In this document: positions 6,901 to 14,173 of the stretch, piece by piece | Position numbering within the stretch: position 1 is the first letter of the stretch | Layout: the number at the start of each line of letters is the position of its first letter | Assembly (NCBI GenBank): GCA_017437345.1 | Contig: JAFSBJ010000061.1 | Location: forward strand, 1-18,104 | Length of the DNA stretch: 18,104 bases | From: Clostridia bacterium | Lineage (GTDB): Bacteria > Bacillota_A > Clostridia > UMGS1810 | Direction: 5' to 3' | Position numbers and translations under genes: made by a program | Notes under the pieces: model-generated | The model's input: the letters and a program-made list of their open reading frames with translations, nothing else | Database searches by the model: none | Told to the model about the DNA's origin: nothing

Positions 6901-7593
6901 ATTAATTAGTTTTTTTATTTCTTCATCCGTCATAAGCCTCATTTTTCCTTCTTCAAGGCTTTCGTCTAGCTCCAAGCTTCCCATTTTTACTCTTTTAAGG
7001 TAAATAACCTTGTTGTCTGCCACTTCATACATTCTCTTTACCTGATGATATTTTCCCTCATATATGGTAAGAAGGGCTTCACATTCGCCCTTTATCTCTA
7101 CCTTTGCAGGAATGGTTGTAAAATCTCCAAGGTCAACTCCACTTTCAAAAAGCACCTTTCCTTCATCGGACAAGGGCTTTTCACTTCTTACAAAATATGT
7201 TTTTGGAACATGGGACTTAGGAATTAAAAGCTTATGGGCAGTTTCTCCGTCGTTTGTCAGGACAAGAAGCCCCACAGTATCCATATCAAGCCTGCCAACA
7301 GGAAAAAGCTCAAGATGGGAAAATTCTTCGGGACCAAGGTCGGTTACCACCGGGAATTTTTTATCGAAGGTGGCGCTTATATAGCCTGCAGGTTTATTGA
7401 GCATAAGGTAGGTGTATTTTGAATAAACCACCCTCTCGCCCGAAAGAGTTACAACCGCGGTTTCTTCATCAATGTGGGTTCCTATATCTGTTACCACCTC
7501 ACCGTTTAACCTTACAAGACCTTTTTTGAAAAAGACCTTAAGCTCCTTCCGGCTGTAGTGGGTGCTGTTTCCTATATATTTATCTATTCTCAT
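6892..7593 (-). CDS. rsuA: Pseudouridine synthase, RsuA/RluB family
   Basis: 233 residues. An N-terminal S4 RNA-binding domain (MRIDKYIGNSTHYSRKELKV, then KKGLVRLNGEVVTD, 1-60) is followed by the catalytic domain with LNKPAGYISAT (65-75) and the active-site motif GRLDMDTVGLLVLTNDGE, in which D103 is the expected nucleophile. Length and the short spacing fit RsuA, which modifies U516 of 16S rRNA; RluB or RluE specificity on 23S rRNA cannot be excluded. Its ATG overlaps the folC stop (ATGA at 7590-7593), so it is translationally coupled to folC. The functional pairing with folC looks incidental. Confidence 0.88.
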   Translation of the reverse strand: MRIDKYIGNSTHYSRKELKVFFKKGLVRLNGEVVTDIGTHIDEETAVVTLSGERVVYSKYTYLMLNKPAGYISATFDKKFPVVTDLGPEEFSHLELFPVGRLDMDTVGLLVLTNDGETAHKLLIPKSHVPKTYFVRSEKPLSDEGKVLFESGVDLGDFTTIPAKVEIKGECEALLTIYEGKYHQVKRMYEVADNKVIYLKRVKMGSLELDESLEEGKMRLMTDEEIKKLINNE

Positions 7594-8825
7594 ATTGTGT
7601 ATCCTTTCATAATTTCTTTATACATATAAAGAGAACCGAAAGCAAACACTATGTCGGCTTTTTTCTGAGCCGCCTTTACCGCTTCATAAATATCGGAAAA
7701 GCTTTCCGCCTTAAAGCCTTTATTCTGAGCTCTCTCTTTTAGTTTTTCTGCCTTTTCGCTTCGTGGATTTGAAAAGACGGTGGCTGTGTGTATTTCAAAG
7801 TTCTGATTTTCAAGACTTTTAAGCTCGTTAAGGCATCCATCAATATCTTTATCTGCCATAAAGCCTATGGCAAAAGCTATTTTGCCGGAGAGTTTTGCCG
7901 CGTTTATGCTTTTAACAAGCTCTCTTACCCCTGCCGGGTTGTGGGCTCCGTCAAAATAGGTTTTGTCCGATATTTTTTCAAGTCTTGCCGGATTCACAGC
8001 AGACGAAAGAGCTTTGAGTATGCTTTTTTTATCAATATCCATTGCTCTCATAACCATAAGAGCAAGAGATGCATTCTGAGCCTGATGAACTCCTGCAAGA
8101 GAAAGCCTTTCCATTCCATTTCCCGTATTTACCACTGCATTTAAAAAATCCATCTCACAGATTTCAAAAGGTCTCACAAAAGTGAGTTCACACTCTTTTT
8201 TTCTACATTCTTCAATTATAACTTCTTCGGCTGACTTATCCTGAACAGCAGAATAAACGATTTTTCTTTTTCTTAATATTCCGCATTTGTTTCTTGTGAT
8301 TTCTTCTATGCTTTCTCCAAGATACTCCCTGTGGTCAAGAGCTATGTTTGTTAAAACCTCAATATCAGATGAAATTATAGCATTTGTGGCATCACCTTTT
8401 CCACCCATTCCACATTCAAGAATAACTCTTTTGCATCTTTTTTTCTTAAAATGTATAAGGGATGCAACAAATAAAATTTCAAAAGCAGAGGGAGCCTTGC
8501 CCATTTCTGATTTAACCTCATCACACAAAGGCTCAAGAGCTTTTATAATATTGCCAAGAGTCCTTTTGCCTATTGGAACTTTATTTACACTTATTGTATC
8601 TTCCACACTAAACAGCTCAGGCGAAGAAAACCTTCCGCATTTTATTCCTGCATTTGTTAAGCCTTCTTCAATAAAAGCACAAACAGAGCCCTTGCCATTT
8701 GTTCCGGCAATATGGATAATGCTCATATCTTTATCGGGGCTTCCTGCCTTTTCTAAAAGAAGGCGCACTCTGTCCAGCTCAAGGCAAAATTTTTCGTTTT
8801 TTTGACTGTAGCTTACAATACTCAT
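7590..8825 (-). CDS. folC: Folylpolyglutamate synthase / dihydrofolate synthase
   Basis: 411 residues in a Mur-ligase-like fold. The ATP-binding loop is IAGTNGKGSVC (39-49). SSPELFSVEDTIS and ECGMGGKGDATNAI stand where the family has TSPHL...ERI and EVGLGGRLDATN, and YFDGAHNPAG is the C-terminal ligase motif. The enzyme adds glutamate to folates in the cytoplasm and often also makes dihydrofolate from dihydropteroate. The start is set at ATG 8825, six bases after AGGTG. A GTG at 8834 would add three residues but has no fitting ribosome site. The region before the P-loop is slightly short compared with typical FolC. It has its own promoter inside the end of dacF and is coupled to rsuA by a 4-base overlap. 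Confidence 0.92.
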   Translation of the reverse strand: MSIVSYSQKNEKFCLELDRVRLLLEKAGSPDKDMSIIHIAGTNGKGSVCAFIEEGLTNAGIKCGRFSSPELFSVEDTISVNKVPIGKRTLGNIIKALEPLCDEVKSEMGKAPSAFEILFVASLIHFKKKRCKRVILECGMGGKGDATNAIISSDIEVLTNIALDHREYLGESIEEITRNKCGILRKRKIVYSAVQDKSAEEVIIEECRKKECELTFVRPFEICEMDFLNAVVNTGNGMERLSLAGVHQAQNASLALMVMRAMDIDKKSILKALSSAVNPARLEKISDKTYFDGAHNPAGVRELVKSINAAKLSGKIAFAIGFMADKDIDGCLNELKSLENQNFEIHTATVFSNPRSEKAEKLKERAQNKGFKAESFSDIYEAVKAAQKKADIVFAFGSLYMYKEIMKGYTI

Positions 8826-8868
8826 TTTCCACACCTGACTTGTTACATAGCTTATTTTTTCATTATGT

Positions 8869-8897
8869 ATTATACAACATTATTTTAAAGGTGTAAA
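8869..8897 (-). promoter_or_regulatory. Promoter of folC-rsuA
   Basis: On the minus strand, TTTACA (8897-8892) lies exactly 17 bases before a perfect TATAAT (8874-8869). The -35 is in the last codons of dacF. The start point would be near 8862, leaving a leader of about 37 bases before the folC ATG. This is one of the two best-matching promoters in the window. Confidence 0.75.
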
Positions 8898-9776
8898 CAG
8901 AAATTTCGATGTGAGATTTAAAAGAACAGTAAACACATCTTTAACAGGCAGGTTTTCTTTTCCGGAAGAAGCAGGAGAAGAAGGAGTATTTTCATCTTTA
9001 AATCCGTAGTCAAAAAGAATTTTATGGTCGCGCCAGTCGTCAGGAGCATTTAGGGTGACAGCTATAAGCTCTTTTGAGCCTCTTTTTGCTGACGAAACAA
9101 GACATCTGCCGCATTTTTTGGTGTAGCCGGTTTTGATGCCTGTGCAGCCTTCATATTGCCACAAAAGCTTGTTGTGATTTTTTAAATATCTTAATCCCTT
9201 TCCGTCATTTGAAATTTTTATTTCCTTTAAGCCCACTATCCATCTTATAAGGGGATTTTCCATTGCATAGGCAGCTATTTTTGCAAGGTCACGGGCAGTT
9301 GTATAATGGTTTTCGTCATAAAGTCCGCTTGAATTTTTAAAATTTGTTGAATTGGCGCCTATCTTTATTGCTGTTTTATTCATTATTTCAGAAAATTTCT
9401 CAACTGAACCTGCCACCTCCAGAGCAAGAGCTGTAGCGGCATCGTTGCCGGAATTTAAAAGCATTCCGCAAAGCAGCTCTTTTATGGTTATTTTTTCTCC
9501 TGCCTTAAGATATATGGAAGAGCCTTCTATCCCTGCGGCATCGCTGTTGACCCTTATGGGAACATTTGAATTGATGTTTTCTGTGGTGCAGATAGCTGTC
9601 ATAATTTTTGTGGTGCTTGCCATGGGCATTTTTTTATCGGCATTTTTTTCATAGATAACCTCACCTGTGGCGCCATCTATTAAAATTGCAGACTGCGCAC
9701 TTAAAGAAAAAGCCATAGCACCTGTCGACGAAAAAACAAGAACAAAAAAAGAGAGTATAAACAAAAATTTTTTCAA
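8880..9776 (-). CDS. D-alanyl-D-alanine carboxypeptidase (peptidase S11, DacF-like)
   Basis: 298 residues of a secreted penicillin-binding protein that trims the terminal D-Ala from peptidoglycan stem peptides. A signal peptide covers about 1-22 (MKKFLFILSFFVLVFSSTGA, then MAF). The three serine-enzyme motifs are complete: STTK (54-57, nucleophile S54), SGN (109-111) and KTG (215-217). After the catalytic domain only a short tail remains, so the C-terminal PBP5-type domain is absent. The tail ends VLLNLTSKFLFTP, a hydrophobic stretch that could touch the membrane. The start is a TTG at 9776: there is no upstream in-frame ATG or GTG before a stop, and the signal peptide begins here. Its ribosome site AAAGGCGG lies inside a terminator-like hairpin. 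Confidence 0.9.
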   Translation of the reverse strand: MKKFLFILSFFVLVFSSTGAMAFSLSAQSAILIDGATGEVIYEKNADKKMPMASTTKIMTAICTTENINSNVPIRVNSDAAGIEGSSIYLKAGEKITIKELLCGMLLNSGNDAATALALEVAGSVEKFSEIMNKTAIKIGANSTNFKNSSGLYDENHYTTARDLAKIAAYAMENPLIRWIVGLKEIKISNDGKGLRYLKNHNKLLWQYEGCTGIKTGYTKKCGRCLVSSAKRGSKELIAVTLNAPDDWRDHKILFDYGFKDENTPSSPASSGKENLPVKDVFTVLLNLTSKFLFTPLK

Positions 9777-9778
9777 AT

Positions 9779-9817
9779 AAAAAAACCGCCTTTCTCTATA
9801 ATAAATATGAGAAAGGC
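9779..9817 (-). promoter_or_regulatory. Terminator-like hairpin occluding the dacF ribosome site
   Basis: On the minus strand, GCCTTTCTC (9817-9809) pairs perfectly with GAGAAAGGC (9796-9788) around a 12-base loop, followed by GG and seven T (9785-9779). The TTG start codon of dacF comes two bases after that T run. The ribosome site AAAGGCGG is the 3' arm of the stem. It has the form of an intrinsic terminator for read-through from topA, and would also hide the ribosome site. Two TATAAT hexamers just upstream (9835-9830 and 9829-9824) could start a transcript at or near the hairpin, though their -35 regions are poor. Confidence 0.65.
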
Positions 9818-9849
9818 AGGGGAATTATAATTATAAGAGAAGAGAGAAT

Positions 9850-9929
9850 AGAGAAAAGTGAAGAGTGAATAGAAAATGAAGAAATCCGCTTTAAAAGCGG
9901 ATTTCAAATATTTTTATTCACTTTTCTCT
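9850..9929. repeat. Nested inverted repeats at the end of topA (probable terminator)
   Basis: AGAGAAAAGTGAA (9850-9862) and TTCACTTTTCTCT (9917-9929) are perfect 13-bp inverted arms. Inside them lies a second stem, GAAATCCGC (9881-9889) with GCGGATTTC (9897-9905), extended by TTTAAAA in the loop. The right outer arm lies within the last codons of topA (stop at 9914). On the minus strand the inner stem is followed by a broken T-rich stretch, so it is a plausible but weak terminator for dprA-topA. The outer arms suggest a small palindromic insertion. Confidence 0.6.
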
Positions 9930-11980
9930 GTTTTTTCACTGCATTTGGGGCAATATTTCTGCTTGCCTCTTGTCAGCTTTTCAAACATAACCGAGCCGCA
10001 ATCGGGACATTTTTCGTTTGTGGGTCTGTCCCATGAGGTAAATGAGCAATCGGGGAAGGAGGTGCATCCAAAGAATAGCTTTCCTCTTTTGGTTTTCTTT
10101 TCTATTATCTCTCCGCCGCAATCGGGGCATTTAACTCCTATTTCCTTAACAATTGCTTTGGTGTTTCTACATTCAGGAAAGCCCGGACAAGCAAGAAATC
10201 TTCCGAATTTGCCCTGCTTATAGACCATAAGTCTTCCGCATTTGTCGCAAATAACATCCGACTCTTCGTCTTTTATTTCTATATTGCCGATTCTTTCTTC
10301 GGCTTCCTTTAAAGAAAGCATAAACGGACTATAAAAATCACCAATAAGCTTATGCCAGTCTTTTGCGCCTTCTTCAACTCTATCCAGCTCTTCTTCCATT
10401 CCGGCTGTGAATTCTATATCAACAATATCTTTAAAATGCTCTTTCATCAGAGAATTAACGATAGTTCCAAGCTCTGTGGGAACAAGGTTTTTCTTGTTTC
10501 TCACAATATATCCTCTGTTGATGATGGTGGTAATCGTGGGAGAATAGGTGCTGGGTCGGCCTATTCCCAATTCTTCAAGAGCCTTAACAAGTGATGCTTC
10601 GGTGTAGCGAAGGGGTGGCTGAGTGAAATGCTGGTTTCCTTCTACCAAGGATGCTTCAAGCTCCTCGCCCTTTATAAGCTCAGGAAGCTTTGAGGCTTTT
10701 TCTTCATCGGCATCCTTGCTTTCTGTGTAGATAAGGGTGAATCCGTCAAACACAACAGTTGTGCCGCTTGTTTTAAACTGATAGCTTCCTGCATTTATTG
10801 TTACAGACACCACATCCAGCTGAGCATCCTTCATCTGACAAGCTATATATCTTTCCCAGATAAGCTTATAGATTTTATACTGGTCGGCTGTGAGAGAAGA
10901 TTTTATGCTGTCGGGGCTAAGCTCTGTGTAGGATGGTCTTATAGCTTCGTGGGCATCCTGAGCATTTTTCTTGGTTTTATAAACCTTGGGACTCTTAGGA
11001 AGATAGTTTTCACCATAGTTATTTGCAATATAGCTTCTGGCTTCACTCACTGCATCATCTGAAAGGCGGAGGGAGTCGGTTCTCATATAGGTTATAAGAC
11101 CAATCTGACCTTTACCCTTAATATTTACTCCTTCATAGAGCTGCTGAGCTGTCTGCATTGTTCTTGCTGTGGTAAAGCCAAGCTTTCTGCCGGCTTCCTG
11201 CTGAAGGGAGCTTGTTATAAACGGGGGAAGTGTGGCTTTTTTCTTTGTGGAATTTTTAACATCTGCCACAATAAATTTCTCATTTTTAACTGCATCTAAA
11301 ACTGCATTTGCCTCATCTGAGTTTTTAAGAGAAAGCTTTTTGCCGCTTTTTCCATAAAATTTTGCAGGAATTTTCTTTTTTCCCTTTAAAAGAACTGCAT
11401 CAATTGACCAGTATTCTTCTTCTTTGAAATTTAAAATTTCTTCCTCTCTGTCGCAGATTAATTTAGTGCAAGCCGACTGCACTCTTCCTGCGCTGAGGCC
11501 TTTTTTAACCTTTTTCCATAAAAGCGGGCTTATTTTATAACCAACTATTCTATCCAGAACCCTTCTTGCCTGCTGGGCATCAACCAGCTTTTCGTCAATT
11601 ATCCTGGGTTCTTTTATTGCATTTGTAACCGCTTTTTTTGTTATTTCATTAAAGGTTATGCGGCATTTTGAATTTGCATCAATTCCAAGAGCGTTTGCAA
11701 GATGCCAGCTGATTGCCTCTCCCTCACGGTCGGGGTCAGTTGCAAGATATACTTTTTTTGCGTTTTTGGCTTCTTTTTTAAGCTCTTTTATCAGGTCGCC
11801 TTTTCCTCTTATGGTAATATAGCGTGGTTCAAAGTTGTTTTCTTCATCAATACCAAGCTGGCTTTTGGGAAGGTCGATAACATGGCCCATGCTTGCCATG
11901 ACTGTATAGCCCTTTCCAAGATATTTTTTAATTGTGCCGGCCTTTGACGGAGACTCAACTATCACTAATTTTTCAGCCAT
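9914..11980 (-). CDS. topA: DNA topoisomerase I
   Basis: 688 residues of a type IA topoisomerase, which relaxes negative supercoils by cutting one strand through a 5'-phosphotyrosine link. The Toprim domain starts EKLVIVESPSKAGTIKKYLG (3-22) and contains TDPDREGEAISWH (81-93). GRVQSACTKL (165-174) follows, and the catalytic tyrosine is Y298 in GLITYMRTDS. PSTYSPTI and RGYI mark the end of the core. Three C-terminal four-cysteine zinc units follow: CDKCG...CPGFPEC, CPDCGG...CTSFPDC and CPDCGS...CPKC. ATG 11980 has AGGAGG seven bases upstream. The gene begins 16 bases after dprA, so both are likely on one transcript. Nothing is missing. Confidence 0.97.
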   Translation of the reverse strand: MAEKLVIVESPSKAGTIKKYLGKGYTVMASMGHVIDLPKSQLGIDEENNFEPRYITIRGKGDLIKELKKEAKNAKKVYLATDPDREGEAISWHLANALGIDANSKCRITFNEITKKAVTNAIKEPRIIDEKLVDAQQARRVLDRIVGYKISPLLWKKVKKGLSAGRVQSACTKLICDREEEILNFKEEEYWSIDAVLLKGKKKIPAKFYGKSGKKLSLKNSDEANAVLDAVKNEKFIVADVKNSTKKKATLPPFITSSLQQEAGRKLGFTTARTMQTAQQLYEGVNIKGKGQIGLITYMRTDSLRLSDDAVSEARSYIANNYGENYLPKSPKVYKTKKNAQDAHEAIRPSYTELSPDSIKSSLTADQYKIYKLIWERYIACQMKDAQLDVVSVTINAGSYQFKTSGTTVVFDGFTLIYTESKDADEEKASKLPELIKGEELEASLVEGNQHFTQPPLRYTEASLVKALEELGIGRPSTYSPTITTIINRGYIVRNKKNLVPTELGTIVNSLMKEHFKDIVDIEFTAGMEEELDRVEEGAKDWHKLIGDFYSPFMLSLKEAEERIGNIEIKDEESDVICDKCGRLMVYKQGKFGRFLACPGFPECRNTKAIVKEIGVKCPDCGGEIIEKKTKRGKLFFGCTSFPDCSFTSWDRPTNEKCPDCGSVMFEKLTRGKQKYCPKCSEKTEKSE

Positions 11981-11996
11981 TTTTTCCTCCTATATT

Positions 11997-13142
11997 TTAA
12001 AGAAGATAATATATTCCATTATCGCTTTTTATTTTTCCATTCATTTCAAGAAATAAAAGCATCATATTGAGTTCTTCTAATTTTATTTTTGTTAAAACAC
12101 TAATATCATCAATGGATAAACCGCCCGAAGAAAGCGAATTTAAAACTCTTTCTTCATCTGTTTTTCCTTCCGGGATTTTAATATCAGCTTTGTTTTCCTC
12201 AGGTGGAAGATTAATTATTTCTCCCTCTTTTTTAAAACTACTCACATAAGACAGATTGTCTTTGTATAGTTCCTCATAGTGGCAGGAAATATCTGTAGCC
12301 TCAGTCACTAAGTATGCCCCGTCTTTTATAAGCTTATTTGGCATTTCCGACATTGGGGAATCGGCATTTCCGGGAAGGGCAAAAATATCTTTCCCCTGGG
12401 AAACTCCATAGGAAACTGTTATTGATGTTCCGCTTTTTTCTCCTGCTTCACTAACGAAAACCCCTCTTGAAACTCCTGCAACAAGGCGGTTTCTTTCGGG
12501 AAAATAATAATTTTTCGGCATAGTTCCCAAAGGGTATTCACTAACCACCATACCATTTTTCAAAATTGCCCTGAAAAGCTCGGCATTTATCCTGGGATAA
12601 ATAATATCCACTCCGCTTGCAATAAAGGCAACTGTGGGGCAGCCCATATCTATTGCCGCTTTATGTGACACAGCGTCAATCCCCTGAGCCATTCCGCTGA
12701 CGATAACAAAACCCTTTTGGCAAAGCCCCCTTGCAATGGAATAGGTCATCCTTCTGCCATAGGGCGTTGGATTTCTTGTTCCCACAAAAGCTATGCACAA
12801 GGCTTTATTTAAGTCGATATAATTTCCTCTGCAATAAAGCACAAGAGGCGGATTTGAAATATCGAGAAGCATTTCGGGATAATCCGGACTTTCTATAGTT
12901 AATAATTTTACCCGATTTATGTTTAGTATTCCCATATATTCCTCTACATAGGAAAAATCGGGGCAAATAATTTTCTCCGCTTCTTCTTCACTTAAAATCT
13001 TTGAAGATAAAAGAGCTTCCTTTGAAGCTGCAAAAATATTTTCGCTTGATTTAAAGTGTTTATACAATGAAGAAAGCCTTGCTTTTGATATTCCTGTTCT
13101 GATAGTAAGATACAACCATAACTTTACATTGCCATCATTCAA
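11997..13142 (-). CDS. dprA: DNA-processing protein DprA/Smf
   Basis: 381 residues. DprA loads RecA on incoming single-stranded DNA in natural transformation, and it is conserved even in species not known to be competent. The Rossmann-like core carries FVGTRNPTPYGR (119-130), SGMAQGIDAVSHKAA (149-163), ASGVDIIYP, SEYPLGTMP, FPERNRLVAGVSRGVFVSEA and GTSITVSYGVSQGKDIFALP. A short C-terminal winged-helix region (about 320-381) includes LSIDDISVLTKIKLEELNMM. An N-terminal helix-hairpin-helix-like segment (about 1-60) precedes the core. The start is TTG 13142, with AGGAGG eight bases upstream and no in-frame ATG near. The dprA-topA order is common in Firmicutes. Confidence 0.94.
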   Translation of the reverse strand: MNDGNVKLWLYLTIRTGISKARLSSLYKHFKSSENIFAASKEALLSSKILSEEEAEKIICPDFSYVEEYMGILNINRVKLLTIESPDYPEMLLDISNPPLVLYCRGNYIDLNKALCIAFVGTRNPTPYGRRMTYSIARGLCQKGFVIVSGMAQGIDAVSHKAAIDMGCPTVAFIASGVDIIYPRINAELFRAILKNGMVVSEYPLGTMPKNYYFPERNRLVAGVSRGVFVSEAGEKSGTSITVSYGVSQGKDIFALPGNADSPMSEMPNKLIKDGAYLVTEATDISCHYEELYKDNLSYVSSFKKEGEIINLPPEENKADIKIPEGKTDEERVLNSLSSGGLSIDDISVLTKIKLEELNMMLLFLEMNGKIKSDNGIYYLL

Positions 13143-13449
13143 ATTCTTCTCCTCCTATTAGGAAACATTTTATACAGTACAACAAAAATTTAATTTTGTA
13201 AAGTCTTTTTTTAAAATTTATATAAAATAGTAGAAAAAATTTTAAAAATGACAATAATACTATGGATGCGATTTTTTATATGAAAAAAGCTACTTTATTT
13301 ATAACTGCAGATAATAAATAAAATTTTTTGAAGAAAAAAAAGGAAAAAAGGGGATTATATAGAATAAGTATAATAAGGACAAAATTGAGCATTGTTTTAA
13401 TGCATTAAACAATGTTAATAATATAAGTCACCGAAAGGAGGATTTGGAT
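13143..13449. other. Divergent intergenic region between dprA and the oad operon
   Basis: 307 very A/T-rich bases without a credible gene. Toward dprA, TTGTCA (13254-13249, minus) with TACTAT (13232-13227) at 16-base spacing is a weak promoter candidate. Toward oadG, a perfect TATAAT (13369-13374) has no fitting -35; the imperfect palindrome at 13390-13414 and the ribosome site AAAGGAGG (13434-13441) follow. No terminator or riboswitch fold was recognised. Confidence 0.5.
13390..13414. promoter_or_regulatory. Palindrome upstream of the oad operon (possible operator)
   Basis: A perfect 14-base palindrome, TTTAATGCATTAAA (13396-13409), is extended by CATTG (13390-13394) and CAATG (13410-13414), with a single unpaired T at 13395. 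It lies 36-60 bases before the first operon start codon and about 16 bases after a TATAAT, as expected for a repressor site overlapping early transcribed sequence. No regulator gene is next to it. Confidence 0.45.
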
Positions 13450-13740
13450 ATGTCTAATGGTTTTGTTTGTGCTATGGGTATAGGCACAGTGTTTTTAGGT
13501 CTTATCGCATTGGTTTTCATATGCATAATAATGAGTGCTGTATGTAAATTAATAGGCGGTGCCGCAACCGAACCCAAACTAGCTTCCAAACCGGCTGCAC
13601 CCGTGGTTTCATCAGGTGCTTCAAACAAAAATGAAATTGCAAACAAGAGCGAAATTATTGCCGCTTGCTGTGCTGCAATTGCTGAAGAGCTCGGTGAAGA
13701 AGTTAAGAATATCAAAGTTGTATCATTTAAAAAAGCGTAA
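13450..13740 (+). CDS. OadG-family delta (small membrane) subunit of sodium-pump decarboxylase
   Basis: 96 residues. One membrane segment (about 8-34, GIGTVFLGLIALVFICIIMS) is followed by a small-residue linker (AATEPKLASKPAAPVVSSGA) and an acidic, helical tail ending EELGEEVKNIKVVSFKKA. This is the layout of the OadG/MmdD subunit, which anchors and assembles the alpha and beta subunits of sodium-translocating decarboxylases. The ATG at 13450 is eight bases after AAAGGAGG. An in-frame TTG at 13444 lies only two bases after that site and is rejected. It is the first gene of the operon, 34 bases before the biotin carrier. The family is poorly conserved in sequence, so the call relies on topology and context. 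Confidence 0.8.
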   Translation: MSNGFVCAMGIGTVFLGLIALVFICIIMSAVCKLIGGAATEPKLASKPAAPVVSSGASNKNEIANKSEIIAACCAAIAEELGEEVKNIKVVSFKKA

Positions 13741-13774
13741 AACTTAAAATTTTAAAAAAGTGAGGTAATTTATA

Positions 13775-14149
13775 ATGAAAAACTACAAAGTTAATGTGAA
13801 CGGTACAGAATATGTTATTGCAATAGAACTTATGAGTGATGAAGAAGCTGCAAAAGCAAAAGCTTCAGCTCCCGCTGCTCCCGCCTCAGCTCCTGCTCCC
13901 CAGGCAGCACCTGCTCCCCAGGCATCAGCCGGCGAAGGTGCTGAAATCACAGCTCCTATGCAGGGAACAATTCTCTCTGTTAATGTGGCAAACGGACAGG
14001 CTGTTAAATCAGGCGATGTTCTCTTTATCTTAGAAGCAATGAAAATGGAAAACGAAATCATGGCTCCCGCTGACGGTACTGTTACATCTGTTTGCGTTGC
14101 AAACGGTGCATCTGTTACAAGTGGCACACTTCTTTGCACAATTAAATAA
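13775..14149 (+). CDS. Biotin carboxyl carrier (gamma) subunit of sodium-pump decarboxylase
   Basis: 124 residues. A short N-terminal stretch ([19 protein letters not shown]) leads into an Ala/Pro-rich flexible linker (about 24-52), then a biotinyl domain (about 56-124). The biotin site is EAMKMEN, with K90 the expected biotinylated lysine, 35 residues from the C-terminus as is usual. [12 protein letters not shown] turns mirror the two-fold repeat of the fold. It carries CO2 from the alpha carboxyltransferase to the beta membrane subunit. It lies between the delta and beta subunit genes. No biotin carboxylase gene is in the window, which argues for a decarboxylase pump, not an ATP-dependent carboxylase. 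Confidence 0.93.
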   Translation: MKNYKVNVNGTEYVIAIELMSDEEAAKAKASAPAAPASAPAPQAAPAPQASAGEGAEITAPMQGTILSVNVANGQAVKSGDVLFILEAMKMENEIMAPADGTVTSVCVANGASVTSGTLLCTIK

Positions 14150-14173
14150 TTTTTTCTTTCGGAGGAATCTACA

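Noticed and set aside
8287..8805. 172-residue plus-strand frame
   Set aside because: It is antisense to folC, which has every family motif. The frame has no ribosome site and no recognisable domain.
8826..8834. GTG start for folC
   Set aside because: AGGTG is spaced for the ATG at 8825, and nothing suitable precedes the GTG.
13444..13449. TTG start giving two extra residues on the OadG-like protein
   Set aside because: It lies two bases after the ribosome site; the ATG at 13450 has proper spacing.
13143..13449. Riboswitch or attenuator before the oad operon
   Set aside because: Apart from one palindrome, no multi-stem fold, terminator or conserved aptamer motif could be recognised.
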